The notes below the pieces were generated by a model, which worked only from the letters and a program-made list of their open reading frames with translations, did no database searches and was not told where the DNA came from. The position numbers and the translations under genes are program-made. A DNA stretch of 64,000 nucleotides, taken from the NCBI RefSeq assembly GCF_051622035.1, contig NC_135367.1, positions 27,172,001-27,236,000 on the forward strand, in the 5' to 3' direction. Below are positions 10,853 to 23,875 of this stretch, piece by piece; position 1 is the stretch's first letter; each line of letters begins with the position of its first letter. The DNA comes from Arctopsyche grandis (lineage: Eukaryota > Arthropoda > Insecta > Trichoptera > Hydropsychidae).

Positions 10853-11109
10853 AAATTAATCTAAACACAAATTTAAAGTCAAAAGTTCCGTTTCTTTAAG
10901 GTTTTTTTTTTATCTTTTTTGACCTCGGCGTCTTTATTAATATTATATAATCATTTAACATTTCAATCAGATTGAATTTTTAAAAATGAATTTTAGCTAT
11001 TCTTTTTGTGTCTTTCCTTTCTTCTTAAAACCAATGTAAGTATATTATATTATTCACATGTAATGTAATTATCTGTAAAAAAAACTATTTTGATAGTAAA
11101 TAGCTGATG

Positions 11110-11345
11110 ATAAATCTTGGCAACAATTTAAATAGTCAGTTTTTTTCAATAAGCGGTCAATAAGTTATACGAAATTCGAGTGATAATAATGTACTATGTG
11201 TATATGTATATAAAATGAACGGTCAGTAAGTCACTGATTATTTTGAGTATGTTTTAATAAACAGACAAGTCAAGCAGTCAGTGACCGATAATATAACACT
11301 GATCATATATTTACTGACCAATCATACGAAGCCAATGAGCAAATT
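11110..11345 (+). repeat. Dispersed repeat X, copy 1
   Basis: Shares an ordered set of blocks with 24130-24330: TTGGCAACAA, AAATAGTCAG, TTCAATAA, CAGTNACCGATAA, ATAACNNACTNATCAT and TTTACTGACCAA. It carries inverted GGTCAGT/ACTGACC motifs. Related fragments may occur near 48105. Class unknown; a MITE is plausible. Confidence 0.4.
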
Positions 11346-11432
11346 ATTCCAGGCCGTAGAAAATGGTTTCAATAAAATATAGTCACTTTCAATAGAGCAC
11401 CAAATATTTTTTAATTTTTAATTTTATTTTAC

Positions 11433-11821
11433 ATAAAAAAATAACGACATGCATCAACACGGAAATGCACATAGGTAAGGCCAATAGGCGACTGCATGGC
11501 TCAATAGCAACGTGCCAAAAGCGTCTCTATAGCTGTCTCTTTCTCTTGCATTGATTCATCGATCAACACGATTATGCAAGCGAACAGTCAAAAACATGAC
11601 TTACCACCTTTAAATCATACTTTGGAAAGTAGAAATGTATAAATGTATTTTTTACGATGTACCACTTTTCTAAATCATACAAAATGTATTAAAATAAATT
11701 TATTGTAGTTCATTCTAGATATACAAGAAATAAAGGGTGTATAGCTTTAAAAACCATAGTTATTACGAAAAACGTAAAAATTGGGACACTTGCATACTCC
11801 ACTTCGGCGAGGGGGGGTTAA
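11433..11821 (-). repeat. Right arm of piggyBac-like inverted repeat
   Basis: Reverse-complement counterpart of 9471-9895. It ends in seven G and TTAA. Confidence 0.8.
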
Positions 11822-11849
11822 AGTAAATAAACATTTGCTAATTACATTA

Positions 11850-12059
11850 CCTAATATATAATTTCGAAAGAGACTTTGTATGTAAGGTTTTTTGGGAACA
11901 TCTAAAACAAATCAATGTTTCTATGACGACGATATCAATATCGTTGAATATTATTTTTTTTCGATTCAAATTTTAAACGAATGTTTACCGTTAGATTGTT
12001 TTGCCATGTTTAAGCTGTTTATATTACAAATACCGAGCGAAGCCGGGTAAAACCACTAG
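11850..12059 (+). mobile_element. Short Helitron-like element
   Basis: The 3' end reads ACCGAGCGAAGCCGGGTA, then AAACCA, then CTAG|T: an imperfect GC hairpin a few bases before CTAG, with T following. The 5' end CCTAATATATAATTTCG corresponds to TCTAATATATAATTTCG in the second copy at 56457-56681. Both continue with AAAGAGACTTTGTATGTA and contain GCCATGTTTAAGC before the terminal hairpin. At 210 bp it is far too short to encode Rep/helicase, so it is non-autonomous. Confidence 0.65.
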
Positions 12060-12139
12060 TATATTATATGAAATACTGACCATTTAATTCCTCGACATTG
12101 ATGCATTACATTCGTTGAAATTTTCACAACTTTCCCTTA

Positions 12140-12830
12140 TCCGAAAGTGATGCTTCGACACATTTCCTTTTCGCACGAACTTGCGAGAGCTTTCTCATAC
12201 GTCCTACATGTTATTAAGTTAATGTACGAAAATTACCATTGTTTTAATCGAAAAAAATCGCCAAAAATTCTAACATGAAGTACGAATCCCGACCATTCGA
12301 GCATGTCGAAATTTCCCTTAAAACATTTCGCGGTGAACCGGATAATTCGTGCTTGCGCTTTTTTTCCGAGCTAATTACAGAAGCATTCGGCACATCTGCA
12401 TATGCCGCAGGTGGTTTTCAACCTTTGGCGGCTGCTTTTCCCCGCCATTTTTCCCTTTTTTTAAATTTCATTCTTACATTATATACATGTATGTACATAC
12501 TCACTCGGGCATTCTTCACTTTGACGTCCTCTGCGGTCTTTGCTCGGAGTTATTGCCGAGACGTGAAAACCGCAACCGCATCTCGAATTCCCCATTTTCC
12601 GCGAGAAAATTGCAACGCTGACTGTACACGAGTGCAGCTCGGATGCGGTTTGCAAATTTCAAGATCGCTAACGTTTTTATTAAAGCATTCGCTTCCACTT
12701 TTGTACCTACTTGCATGTGCGTGCTGGCCAAATTGAAACATGAAGCAGTTAAACCGTTTTTTATTCTGCCGTCGACATAAAAATTCAACGGACATTGTAG
12801 ATCGCGTCATCATTTTTTTTTATCATATGC
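12140..12830. other. Unique, less AT-rich island with overlapping open frames
   Basis: Open frames occur on both strands (plus 12275-12736, 153 codons; minus 12516-12813), which points to low stop density rather than one gene. No domain is recognised in the 153-residue frame, which is Phe/Leu-rich in the middle. It could be regulatory DNA. Confidence 0.25.
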
Positions 12831-14465
12831 AAAATTAAAGCATTCTCAGTTTTAAGTCGTTTGTTTTTTTGTACAAAATAACAGTTGTATATATATTTTT
12901 TACGTACAAAGTATGATTCAGTACGCGTACAAAGCTTTAAAATTGAGATACAACTATTCATGTATAATGGTAGAAGTTCATGTTAGCTTTAAAGGGCAAA
13001 ATGAGTACATATATACATACTCAAAGAAGCCACAAATTGAAGGTTTGTGGTTAGTTATGCACCCCGGAGAAATAATAACGTAAATATAATATTTCTTCTT
13101 ACATAATCTCTTGTAAATTTTCCGAAATTCTAATTGGAATTTAGTCGTTTTCTTCATTTTAGATTTGATCCTCTTATACAGAAAAAATATACACAAAATG
13201 TCTATAATTATTATCGCGCTTAATTTAAAATGAATCCTAAGAAATGATTAATGAATTTTAATAAAATAGGTATCGTAACAATTAAATACCTATTAATTTG
13301 AACGATCACTTACGCTCTATCTCTGAACATGATTTTCAAGGATATGCTTCAAATAAATCTTAATAATTGTTGGACGTGTATTTTTCCGTATATATTTTTA
13401 GAACAAACTCATTCAGTCTATCGTCATATCTACTGATATATTTTGTCATTAGACAATCAGATCAAGCTATGTTCAAAAATGATTGCAGTTAGTGGATTTT
13501 CATTGTATATTAACGCCATAATCATACGTTGAAATACTATTACAGATAAATAACTATATTTATGCGCTTATTCACCTTATGAAATTATTATAATAGTTTA
13601 TATTAAAATGTTGAAAAGTTTTTATATACTTTTATACAACATATGAAATATTTTCATTTACTTATATATGTAGATATGTATATATTATATACATATATGT
13701 ATATATAAACAATTAAATAGTGGTCTTCAGTGTTATAATTTTGACTCGAGTGAGACTGTTATGTTCTTATTAATATATATAGGAATGTATATATTTTAAA
13801 CCTTTCCAAGATGATGATAAAGCTAAGGATATATATTATAAAAAGTTAATCTGAACATATTTTAATATTCAAACGAATCCATTACTTTCAAATAACCGGA
13901 CTAACCAAAGTAACAAGTATGATTTATGGTAGTCAATGTTGATTTAATATGACACATTGTATACAATATGATATTTCGTCAATTTTGGGAAACTATCCTA
14001 TGTTTAAAGGAGATAAATTTTAAGGAAAGTACGTACGTACTTTTGTATTTTGATTTGAACTGGACGACTACTTAGAGAGATTTGAAAGCTGAAAAGTACT
14101 ACAAATCAAACATAAAATACCCGACTATAGATTCCAATATTCATTTTAAACAGGAAATTGACAGATTTTGAGACATCGACCGAACAACACCAAGATATAG
14201 AAAAATCGCGCGATTTAAAAAACACATATCGCCGAATCTCGAGCCAATCAACATTTTTTATTACCAGATTTGTGTTCACTGGGCATAGATCTATAAGAAA
14301 AGTCATATCTTGTCTTTGGACCAAAAAAAAAGTCGTCATTTGTCAAACAGTGTAATTAGTAACCCTAAAATAATAAAATATAATTCCAAACATAGTTTTT
14401 TTTATTAAACTTACATACAATATGTATAATTACGTAATTTTCCACAGAGGTATCCATTAACACCC
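12831..14465. other. AT-rich DNA, nothing recognised
   Basis: No gene, RNA or well-bounded repeat is supported here. ATATATGTATATA-type runs occur at 13660-13710. Confidence 0.5.
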
Positions 14466-14469
14466 CTCA

Positions 14470-14940
14470 AGAAAGCACAAATGTTACTCACCACCTCTAA
14501 TACTCTCAGGAAGGGCATTGTATATTTGAACACCTCTGTGGAAAACACCTCCTGCAGTTTTTGCTTTCTTAACTCTACCCATAATTAATATATTCCTATT
14601 TCTAGTTTTATAATTATGTATACATATCTCTATTCCTAACTATATTATTATTAAAATATTTGGGTAATAGACTCTTATCTAGCTTATATACAAATTTTAT
14701 ATAGCTTAATTTAAGACCATTTCTAATATCCAACCATTTCAATTCATCTATCATACTTCTAGCATTATTACGTTTCCTCACATTCAAAATTGCACGCATT
14801 GCTCTATTCTGCACTTTGTGCAGTTTATCAATATACACTTCACTAAATAGATTGAGCACTGTAGCGCAATATGTATACAGTATGAGGCCGTACAATACAA
14901 TTATATATCAATATTTTACTTTTTATACTTAATACATTTC
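14470..14940 (-). pseudogene. LINE reverse-transcriptase C-terminal fragment
   Basis: Read on the minus strand, 14895-14614 encodes YGLILYTYCATVLNL, then YIDKLHKVQNRAMRAILNV, DELKWLDIRNGLKLSYIKF and LPKYFNN. After a frame break the strand continues with YKTRNRN, RVKKAKT and VFHRGVQIYNALPESIR. This is the standard carboxy-terminal block after the RT domain in CR1/Jockey-group LINEs (LHKVQNRAMR, NTRN-like, G-IYN-LP). The palm domain is absent. It is the same family as the fragment at 2075-2760 and is inactive. Confidence 0.75.
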
Positions 14941-15109
14941 TTAACCTGCAAAGTACACTAACTTTTTACATACCTCCTTTACGTTTCACATGTCTTTCAT
15001 GTTATTTTGAATATAATCTGCATGCACCTTAAAACTTAATTTACATACAATCCACATGTTTCGATTTATTCAACCTTTTATCCCGTTAATGTTGAATAAA
15101 TCGCAATCA

Positions 15110-15520
15110 TCATCATGTACAGGATTTAATCATCGGTTGCGTAATTGCAAAGACGTATGTATGTATGTATGTACCTACGTTCCTATCTGCGAGAACACAA
15201 TTTGCCATCTCTTTCGGGAACAATGGCTCGAAAGATTACTCATCGATGGCAAACTTTCGTGCTGCACTCGATGTCGGCAATTACGAGCAAAGTCAGAAAT
15301 AAATTGCACCATGCACCGCGGTTTCCTACTTCGGAGGCCCTCTCGCCACCGGCCATAAATCTCTTGGCCATCGAGCAAGGGCTTATTGCCGCCAAACTAA
15401 TTGCCAACTTCAAAACACGTTCACTGGGGGTCCGCGAGCCACCAATGCACCATCGCTGCAAACCGTATAGTTCAGGGATTCATAACCTTTTTTGTTCTAT
15501 GGGTATTTAGCCCGGCAGAT
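15110..15520. other. GC-richer unique island, candidate conserved non-coding DNA
   Basis: Open frames occur on both strands with no consistent coding signal. The longest is plus 15145-15510, 121 codons, beginning in a (TATG)n run. Motifs such as CTAATTGCC and GGCCATAAATC would suit homeodomain binding, but that is speculative. Confidence 0.25.
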
Positions 15521-15704
15521 GAAAGCATGGACCCCAAATCAGTCAAAAAGTCGAATTTTCGCATGATCACAAAAAATAGGTCAATAGTATAATACTGGAA
15601 TAACACTTTGAGAGAACTAAAAATACATATATATGAGAGATAATAAGAACCTATAAAGCAAATTTTATAAAATATAGAGTGAAAAAGAAAAAGTTATCGG
15701 CGTG

Positions 15705-16376
<672 letters not shown>

Positions 16377-16389
16377 ATAGTAATCGTAA

Positions 16390-19300
16390 GTGAAAGTAAG
16401 AATAGGTTAGTAAAAATGAACAACGCCCAAAAAGTGCCCACTTGGTGAGCAATGACGTACATAAAGTAAAATTAAATTATATAATATAATATTATTTTAT
16501 TTTTAACAACTATGGCGTTGTATTTTCCTACGAGTTTTCGTTTTCAGTGCTACAAGTGTTGTTGTTATAAATAAAACTTCTAAAGTTCGTTCTAGGTACC
16601 TTTTATAAAGTAAGGATACACTTCTCTAAAGGAACAACATAATTCTCCGTGACTTTTTCAATCGTAGTAAATTTTAAAATCAATGTGTTCATTCTTATTT
16701 AGGTCAGATTTTTCACGAATTGAATGTCGGGTTTCAGTTCGAGGTTAGTTGAAATTAAGATAATGAGTTTTATATCTTCAAATCACTGATATCTATAATC
16801 AGTGAAGATTTAAGGGACATTTGGATGTCCGTGGACCAATGGTTAAGAAACCCTAGTATATGTACATAGGTCCTTTTCACAGAACGTCCCTGACGATGAA
16901 GCCGTTCTAAAGTCCAAATTAATTATACATATGTATATTGGAGTACATCTAAATGTACATATTGTAAAAATTGCGCAGTCTATGTGAATGGATTATAGAT
17001 ATGAAACGTGTAAATAATGTAAAATGATGATGATTAATATGATGCGATTTTAATATTTATGTATGTATAAACATAGATGAATCATGAGTAAAAAACACGG
17101 TTGAACTTTTTTTTTTAATTTTTCCCAAAACGTATGGTTTTCCCAAAAAGTGTGGTGTTTCAGTTCCGAATTTTTCTACATACCTACAATTTTATCTATC
17201 GTAGAGATCGCTGCCTACGATTTGTATCGTAGCTAGAGCTGTTTCTACACAAATCGTGATTAAAAATCGCCCAACTTTGATTACGTAATTTGTATCAATA
17301 AATCATTTGTCAAATGCAACTTTTGCCAATAACTTAAGTTGGAAAAATAATGTAAAAATTGATTTTTTTCGATAAATTTTATAGTCTGTAGTATTATGAG
17401 ATAGTACCTATAGCAAATTGGGTGGTTTTACATATAGTATATTAAAAACTGCCGATTTATATTATCAATAATAAAATAGCCAATTTTCAAGTATGAAGAT
17501 CTTGTTCCTCATTTGAACCATATTTTGCACTTATAAAGTATTATAATTTTTTATATTTTCAAGACAAAAAGAGTATCTGTTTCATTGTTATACCAAAAAA
17601 AACCTAAACCATCCTGTACATTGTACGATTTTTATTCTCCGATCGCATTGCACAATCGTCAATTAACCGATCACGATTCGATCGAACGTTTAACACGTTC
17701 TCTACGAATTTAGAAGACTTTCCATAGCCATACACTTATGTATACATATAACGAGGCTTACATACACAAACTCACGGTCTTGATTGATGATTTAATTACG
17801 GGCAGCCGGCACAAAAATGGCTTCTAAACGATAGTAATTAGGCTTATCCACACGCGCATAGGTATGAGCTTCACTCTCGTCGTAGAAAAATTCCACACTT
17901 AATTGTTATCCACCTTCTGGGTATACCCAGAACTGTTTCAAACGAGAGTGAGCATTCGAAGAGTCACGCCACCTCTTTCTTAATTTACTCGTGGCATGAT
18001 CGGTGCTTGTTTTGTTTGAATTTCTAGTTTATTGTACTGTTTATAGTACTTAAGGGCTATCGGCTTACCGGCAGCAAGTTTGAGCCCGTGTCGTGACTAA
18101 ACGTTCGAGTTCTGCTTGTAATATAAAATAATAATACACGGACGTCTCAGCTCGGTGCGATTTTTCATAGAAAACATTCCACATGTTCGATTTAATATAA
18201 TATTAAAAAAATATATAGTGAAAAATATGGGTATTGAGTGTGGAATGTTGAACAAGTTCGATTTCTAGTCAAATGCTTTAGTTGTGTACACCGATCACGA
18301 TTTCGGCTCAAAGCATGACCTTTTACGATGTAGATTAAATTGCAAACAATTAGATCTCATGGCAGACATTCGTCAGAAGTATAACCTCGCTTTTATAGAC
18401 GAAATTATGTTTGTGTGTGTGTGTGTAATTATGATCAAATTAAGATATAAAACTGCCACGTTGATACGATCAATTTAAAGCTACTGCGTTTAGTAGTACG
18501 TATTTTTCAAAGCCTTGGAAGAAGAATACTCTTGAATGTGCTTTTGTTTGGTAGGATCTAATGTATTGTATTAATTGAAATTTAATAATCGTTATATAAA
18601 GCAAAATTCTAGTCAAAAGTATGTGCATAAAGAAAAATCTCAATAATTTATTTCTTAGATTTATCTAGAACCATAACTTGTATGTAATGAAAGCTTTCCA
18701 ACATGCTTTTCTATTTTGAGAACAACTTATCCGTCAAAACGCCTCCAAATTTTCCTAACTTTGTCCTCTCATCTAACTTATACATAGCTACGCTGACCAT
18801 ACGTCGTTTATTAAAGAGGACAGTCTTTTATTTCACTGCTCTGTCCTATGTATTTATTTACATTACAAAATTGCCCTTTTGTCCTTTATTTGTAATATCG
18901 CCTATCAATTTTTATTAAAACCTGTATTGATTTCAATGATCAACAAAAAAAATTACGTTTATAATCAATCTTTACTAAGTTTGACCCACTGAATTCGAAT
19001 ATGAGCGTTGAAAAAAATGCCCAAATTTAACAATTTCTTGGCTTTTACAGTCTTTGGCTCAAAATCTAGTATTGTTATGCCAAAAGTGAGTATTGAAATT
19101 AATAGCCAGATATATTTCCTATTAATTGTAATTTTTTAATACTTTAAAATACTTATAATTGATTATCTAGCGAATTTTAAAAGTCAAAAATATATTTTTA
19201 TTCACTTTCTTTTTGCGGTGATGTATTCAGCTAATTTCGCTAATTTTTCACTTTACTTAGTATCGTATGCATATATATACATATATGAAGATTAGTTTTC

Positions 19301-19550
19301 TATCTCAATATGTTTCTATTTAAACGTACTAATTCGAACGGTTGATGTTTTTTAAATTTCAATAATTTGTAATAAACATGATTTTTTTAAATTCAATATT
19401 TTGTATGCTAAGATTTCATAATAAATGTTATTAACTTATAAAGCATTTTCTTTAGTTAAAAAACGATTTTTTATATATTCTTTATTTTCTTCAAAAAAAT
19501 ATGTCACCGTTCTTATATGTATGTATGTATGTAGTCTTCCTCGAATCAGT
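16390..19550. other. AT-rich DNA with one GC-richer patch
   Basis: No gene found. The 17630-18150 patch is less AT-rich and contains an 18-bp perfect palindrome, TTCTGGGTATACCCAGAA, at 17915-17932. It also has a 10-bp inverted pair, TCACTCTCGT (17871-17880) and ACGAGAGTGA (17942-17951). These may be regulatory. The rest shows nothing I can support. Confidence 0.4.
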
Positions 19551-19552
19551 TT

Positions 19553-19757
19553 TCATTGTAAATAGGTTTTTGAGCCCTTTTTCCTATTATACATTAGAAT
19601 AATATAATACTATGATTACTAACATTGTAAAATAGTAAATTAAAATTGTAAAATAGAAAATGATCAGTAGATCAGTAGCTATTAAAATATATATAAAATG
19701 TATTGTGAACATGCATTCGTAATAATAAAAAGCATTTAAAAATCAAAATCAAATCGA
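19553..19757 (+). mobile_element. Jockey-like LINE 3' UTR fragment
   Basis: Starts in the block TGTAAATAGGTTTTTGAGC and ends AAAAATCAAAATCAAA. Relative to copy 1 it has a small deletion (the GCTGTACATTAAC block is missing) and a short local duplication of the AAATTGTAAAATAG region. Confidence 0.75.
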
Positions 19758-20339
19758 ATCAGTTTTCGTTATTTAATATATGTAGATATTTCGAACTACA
19801 TATGCACATTTGTATGTCCACTCGAATCTCTTCACACACTCTACTAAGTCAGCTAATCTCTTCAAACTTACATGCTTCATTTCCTTTGGGTCCTTTTTAT
19901 AGTCTCTTGTACAATTATAGCACGTTTTTCATCCATTATTCTAGTTAAATTGTCATTTTGGTCTCCGATTATATAGAAAATACAACGCTTGATACATACT
20001 TCTCCAAGTTAATTGGACTCTTTGTAATGTCCAAAAGACCTATGTAACTTCATGTCTTCGTAATAAATCGATGCGTACGACGCATGTTTTGTTTGACTCA
20101 TGATTTTATCTATTCCAAGAAATGAGATAAAATCGCAAAATTGTATGACAGCGATGTACATATGTACTATATTTTAAGATATATTTGGTAACGTCTGTGA
20201 CGTCGATCAATATTTTCATATCTTATCATTTAAGTTCACGTATGCACATATTATAGAATCATACAATGAAATCAATTCTACACTACTACAGATTGTCGAA
20301 TATAAAAACAGATAATTTAAATCTAGATTTTTTGTATAT

Positions 20340-20650
20340 CATAGAGTCGTGTTGAGGTCAAGGAGCGAGCTTTGCCTGTATAGGTTACGCATGACCGCTA
20401 CTATAATGGACCACATTAGACAAACACCGGTGAAAGGTAAACGGTGACCTATTGTGGTTATTGGGTGTGGCCATCGATACCCCTTCCAATCGAACTACCT
20501 GTTCGAAACACGCCTACAATGCCACAGGTAATTCCAAGCAAACGCTAGAGACAGGTGAAATGCGTAAAGACAAAAGACACCGCTCAAAACACATCATAAC
20601 AAACCGACACATCCGAATCGATCCAATAACAAAAAAATACCAAGATTGAA
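20340..20650. other. GC-richer unique island
   Basis: Contains GAGGTCAAGGAG, resembling an orphan nuclear-receptor half site (TCAAGGNCA-like), and a 65-codon plus frame (20452-20649) with no known domain. Possibly an enhancer; unproven. Confidence 0.25.
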
Positions 20651-20761
20651 ATGGATTCTCTAGATACGTTTATACGTACATACAATTACATACGCACTAG
20701 CGTTTCTTTATGGGAATGAAAATAGTAGAATCGCTCTACATATGTACCATATATACCATTA

Positions 20762-21195
20762 AGCCAGCAGTATGGCTTAATGGTAGCGTGTATGTTTAGT
20801 ACCAAGTGATCAGTGGGTTCGATCCGTCATACTGCTGGTTAGATTTGGGGGTATTTGTGACTCCAAATCGAGCATTTATTATCAGAGTTTGTCAATTTTA
20901 TCTGATTATTGTTGAAACGGTTCCTCAAAATTGGCAAAAAATTATCTTTCCTGTTGTCACAAATCTTCTGTATTTATTGTGTGTATAATTTGCAAAAATT
21001 ATGTTCAAAAATCTAAAGCCATAAATGTCTCAATGGATTAATTCTGTAATTAATTAACTAATTAATTGTAATTTCGTGTTCTTCAGTATCTGGAAACACA
21101 GTGATTTATGTAATAATAAATTGCTGCATTGTTTGTAATTAATTGTCCAGAAAGGCGCATTGGGATCTTCCTGTCAAGCCTTCCTGGTAATCTAT
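20762..21195 (+). mobile_element. tRNA-headed SINE, head type 2, near full length
   Basis: The head reads AAGCCAGCAGTATGGCTTAATGGTAGCG (here split as GTATGGCTTAATGGTAGCG for box A) and GGGTTCGATCC for box B at about 20816. These are split RNA polymerase III promoter elements as in tRNA genes. The body follows with GTTTGTCAATTTTATCTGAT, TTGTTGAAACGGTTCC and TTGTCACAAAT. The tail has CAGAAAGGCGCATTGGG and GCCTTCCTGG, which form a stem. The head differs from that of the copies at 34770 and 36658, although body and tail are shared. Confidence 0.75.
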
Positions 21196-21199
21196 TAGT

Positions 21200-21975
21200 G
21201 CTTCCAATCCCGGAAGATTACTTCAGCACCGGGATTGCGATGCTAGTAATTTCTAATCCCGGGATCCCGGTGCTAGCACCGGGAATCAAATGTATAACAA
21301 AAAAAGGAAAAAATTGTTCAATTGCATATTTTTCTATTTCAAAACCGTTCAATTGCATTTTGCAAACTCTCCCGATGTTTCACGCAAAACATACTCCTCA
21401 TATTGGCGTTCTTGTTTTGAGAGTTTGGCTACATTCTTTAAATTTTAGGTTCGCAATTCGTCCAGTAATTATTCATCGACACAAGAGTGTGGATAAGAAC
21501 CCAAATATTGTCAGACGAAAAAATCGAAAGCAAGCTGAAAAGAGGCTAGTAAAAAAGAGAGTTACTAAGTTTCAGTTCGATAGGACGAACGGTGTTCAAA
21601 AAATCCCCAAAATACACTGACGTACAGACACACATACGGACACTCACACAGACACGTGAAAACGTGATCAGTAATCGATTCTGAGTTCGAATCAGTCAAA
21701 ATCTGCGACACAATACAGGCCGTTGATACTATTTCGTGGGAACGGCAAGCTGGCGTCAAAACGGGTCAAATAAAACAAATGGACTATGACTGTCATTGCT
21801 CATCCCACCATTTTTCATTATATAATGTTGTTTTATGTTTTGATGATATTTGATATTTGATATATAAATGATGTTTAAAAATAAATTTTGCCAGCACCGT
21901 AATCCCGGTATTCAGACTAGTTTCAGCACCGGGATTCACGGTACCAGAAAACACCGGGATCCCGGGATTGGAAGC
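21200..21975. mobile_element. DNA element with GC-rich subterminal repeats
   Basis: Ends GCTTCCAATCCCGG (left) and CCGGGATTGGAAGC (right) are inverted 14-bp repeats. Near both ends the motif CACCGGGATT or its complement recurs several times (CAGCACCGGGATT at 21224-21236 and again near 21929). Clustered subterminal motifs are typical of hAT-type transposase binding regions, but I see no convincing 8-bp duplication. A LINE-type fragment (21560-21715) is nested in it. The 163-codon plus frame starting 21129 crosses SINE, element and LINE boundaries and is spurious. Confidence 0.55.
21560..21715 (+). mobile_element. LINE-type 3' UTR repeat, family C fragment
   Basis: Contains ACTAAGTTTCAGTTCGATAG, GGTGTTCAAAAAATCCCC, AAAACGTGATCAGTAATCG and GAGTTCGAATCAGTC in the same order as at 6245 and 39633. 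It stops before the ACTTCAT block. Confidence 0.65.
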
Positions 21976-22376
21976 CTTAATATCTATGTAAAAATAAAAT
22001 AAAATAAAAATATGATATCGTTTTGCATATGTATATATATACATACATTTCCTTTGAGAACATCATTGGAATTGAAAATAATAAAATTTATTACGGTCTA
22101 TTACGGAACTACATATAACTATGTATATAATATTTCATACATTTTTGCCATTACATATTTTGAAAGTAGACTGTCTATCACCAGGCCAATCTATTACTTT
22201 TAGAAAGCTTCATACTCGCTCTATTCAAATATTATTGTCATACGAGAGATAATCTTGGATTTCTAATGATTTCAAATGCGTCATTTATTTGTGTCAAAGT
22301 CGTACAAATGTTAATTCCATATAAACATATGCATTGTAATATATTTTACGATTGTGTAAGAGACTTCATATAAAGA

Positions 22377-22560
22377 ATTGTAAATAGGTTTTTGAGCTCT
22401 TTTTCCTATTATGCTGTACATTAACATTAGAATAATATAATACTATGATTACTAACAAAATTAAATTAAAATTGTAAAATAGAAAACGATCAGTAGATCA
22501 GTAGCTATTAAAATAGATATGAGATGTACATATTGTGTGCATAATTTAGTAATATTCTTA
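22377..22560 (+). mobile_element. Jockey-like LINE 3' UTR fragment
   Basis: Matches the 1-262 UTR from ATTGTAAATAGGTTTTTGAG to CATAATTTAGTAAT, where similarity ends before the A-rich terminus. Confidence 0.7.
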
Positions 22561-22639
22561 TTTGACGCAATACTGCGGAGTGACTGTAAGTCATCAGGTC
22601 AACTAATTATTATTTTTATAAAGAATCATATTTACAATA

Positions 22640-23590
22640 TTTAAATATAAAAGCCATATTGCAATGCAAAATTTCAATTCAGATTTATAACAGTTTTAAA
22701 AGTGACATATTTTCACGTTACGGCTACTGTTATTATATGCCCTTACGAATAGACTTTTTCAATGTAAAAGTTGCATTTTTTACACTCGAGATCTCGAAGT
22801 ATAATTATGTATTAAAAAAATTAAAAAAAGCAGAGTATTTTTGTACATTTGCAATTTAACAGTAGTTGTGTTCGTGCGTTGCACATTTTCCCACCGCGCG
22901 CGTCTTAATAGCGATATTTTATCGGAAAATTACTATTGCACGTCGCATTTTTTTAATGTTATTTTCGATGATGTGTGTATAAGTAATTACGTCTTGTAAA
23001 AAATGTAATAATAATCACATGACCGGCAGGTAATCTTAGCTACTCTTCGAACGCGTCATCCGGTTGTTAAGGCGTCGTAAAACATGCACTTACGTCAACG
23101 GTACACAAATAGTTTAATCTACATGCATATAAAATAAGATTAACGTATAAATTTACGTATTCTTGCATCACGTACTTAATAATTGAACAATTTCTCCGTG
23201 AACGCTTCCGAGCTTTATTTCCACGGATGAAGTAATTTCGATTCAATTAAACGTATGTAGGTATGCGATTTGAATAATTTCAACATTTTGAATCATTAGC
23301 GCAAAGTCTATCATATTCAATTGCAAGCCTACTGGAAAAATTATTCAAATCAACTGTGCATTAAAACAGTAAAGTACATTTGAATATGTTTAAGCACCTA
23401 CTTAAGTATTATGAGACATTATGAAATGACTCAAACATGTGTTCTAAATCGATTCATTATTTCAGTCATAAATAATAAATTATACTTTACATTCAAATCA
23501 TGAAACAATCTTTCTGGATTCATTTTCGGTGATCAATCTATATTTTTTGACTTTGTATAGCTATTAAGATATTCACACTTCGACAGAAAA
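22640..23590. other. Unique DNA without a recognised gene
   Basis: 22860-23250 is somewhat less AT-rich (CCACCGCGCGCGTC near 22891). No coding frame or RNA gene is supported. Confidence 0.4.
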
Positions 23591-23591
23591 T

Positions 23592-23875
23592 GTCAATCTG
23601 CTTTAGATCGTCCAATGTAGAGAGTCTTTAAATAATATTATGTATTAGATGTATTATGAGCATTTATAAAAATTGTAAATAGGTTTTGAGCTCTTTTTCC
23701 TATTATGCTGTATATTAACATTAGAATAATATAATACTATGATAACAAACCAAATTAAATTAAAATTTTAAAATAGAAAATGATCAGTAGATCAGTAACT
23801 ATTAAAATAGATATAAGATGTATTGTGAACATAATTTCGCAATAATAAAAAGCATTTAAAAATCAAAATCAAAAA
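23592..23875 (+). mobile_element. Jockey-like LINE 3' UTR
   Basis: Starts CTGCTTTAGATCGTCCAATG, extends through the full UTR block order and ends AAAATCAAAATCAAAAA. This is one of the longer copies of the UTR in the window. Confidence 0.75.

Larger units (their letters stand above)
9471..11821. mobile_element. Non-autonomous piggyBac-like element with ~0.4-kb inverted repeats
   Basis: The ends read TTAACCCTCCCTCACCGAAG (left) and GAGGGGGGGTTAA (right), so TTAA flanks both sides and the termini begin CCC and end GGG. That is the target and end chemistry of the piggyBac superfamily. The termini continue as an inverted repeat of about 390-425 bp, with an indel of about 22 bp between the arms near 9770. 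Matched blocks include CATGTTTTTGACTGTTC and GGCCTTACCTATGTGC. The 1.5-kb core has no open frame of 60 codons or more, so transposase is absent. A smaller foldback lies in the core. Confidence 0.75.

Noticed and set aside
12275..12736. 153-codon plus-strand frame
   Set aside because: Open frames overlap on both strands, no domain is visible, and the middle is T-rich low complexity. Low stop density in a GC-richer island explains it.
21129..21620. 163-codon plus-strand frame
   Set aside because: It runs across a SINE tail, the end of a DNA element and a LINE-type fragment, so it cannot be one gene.
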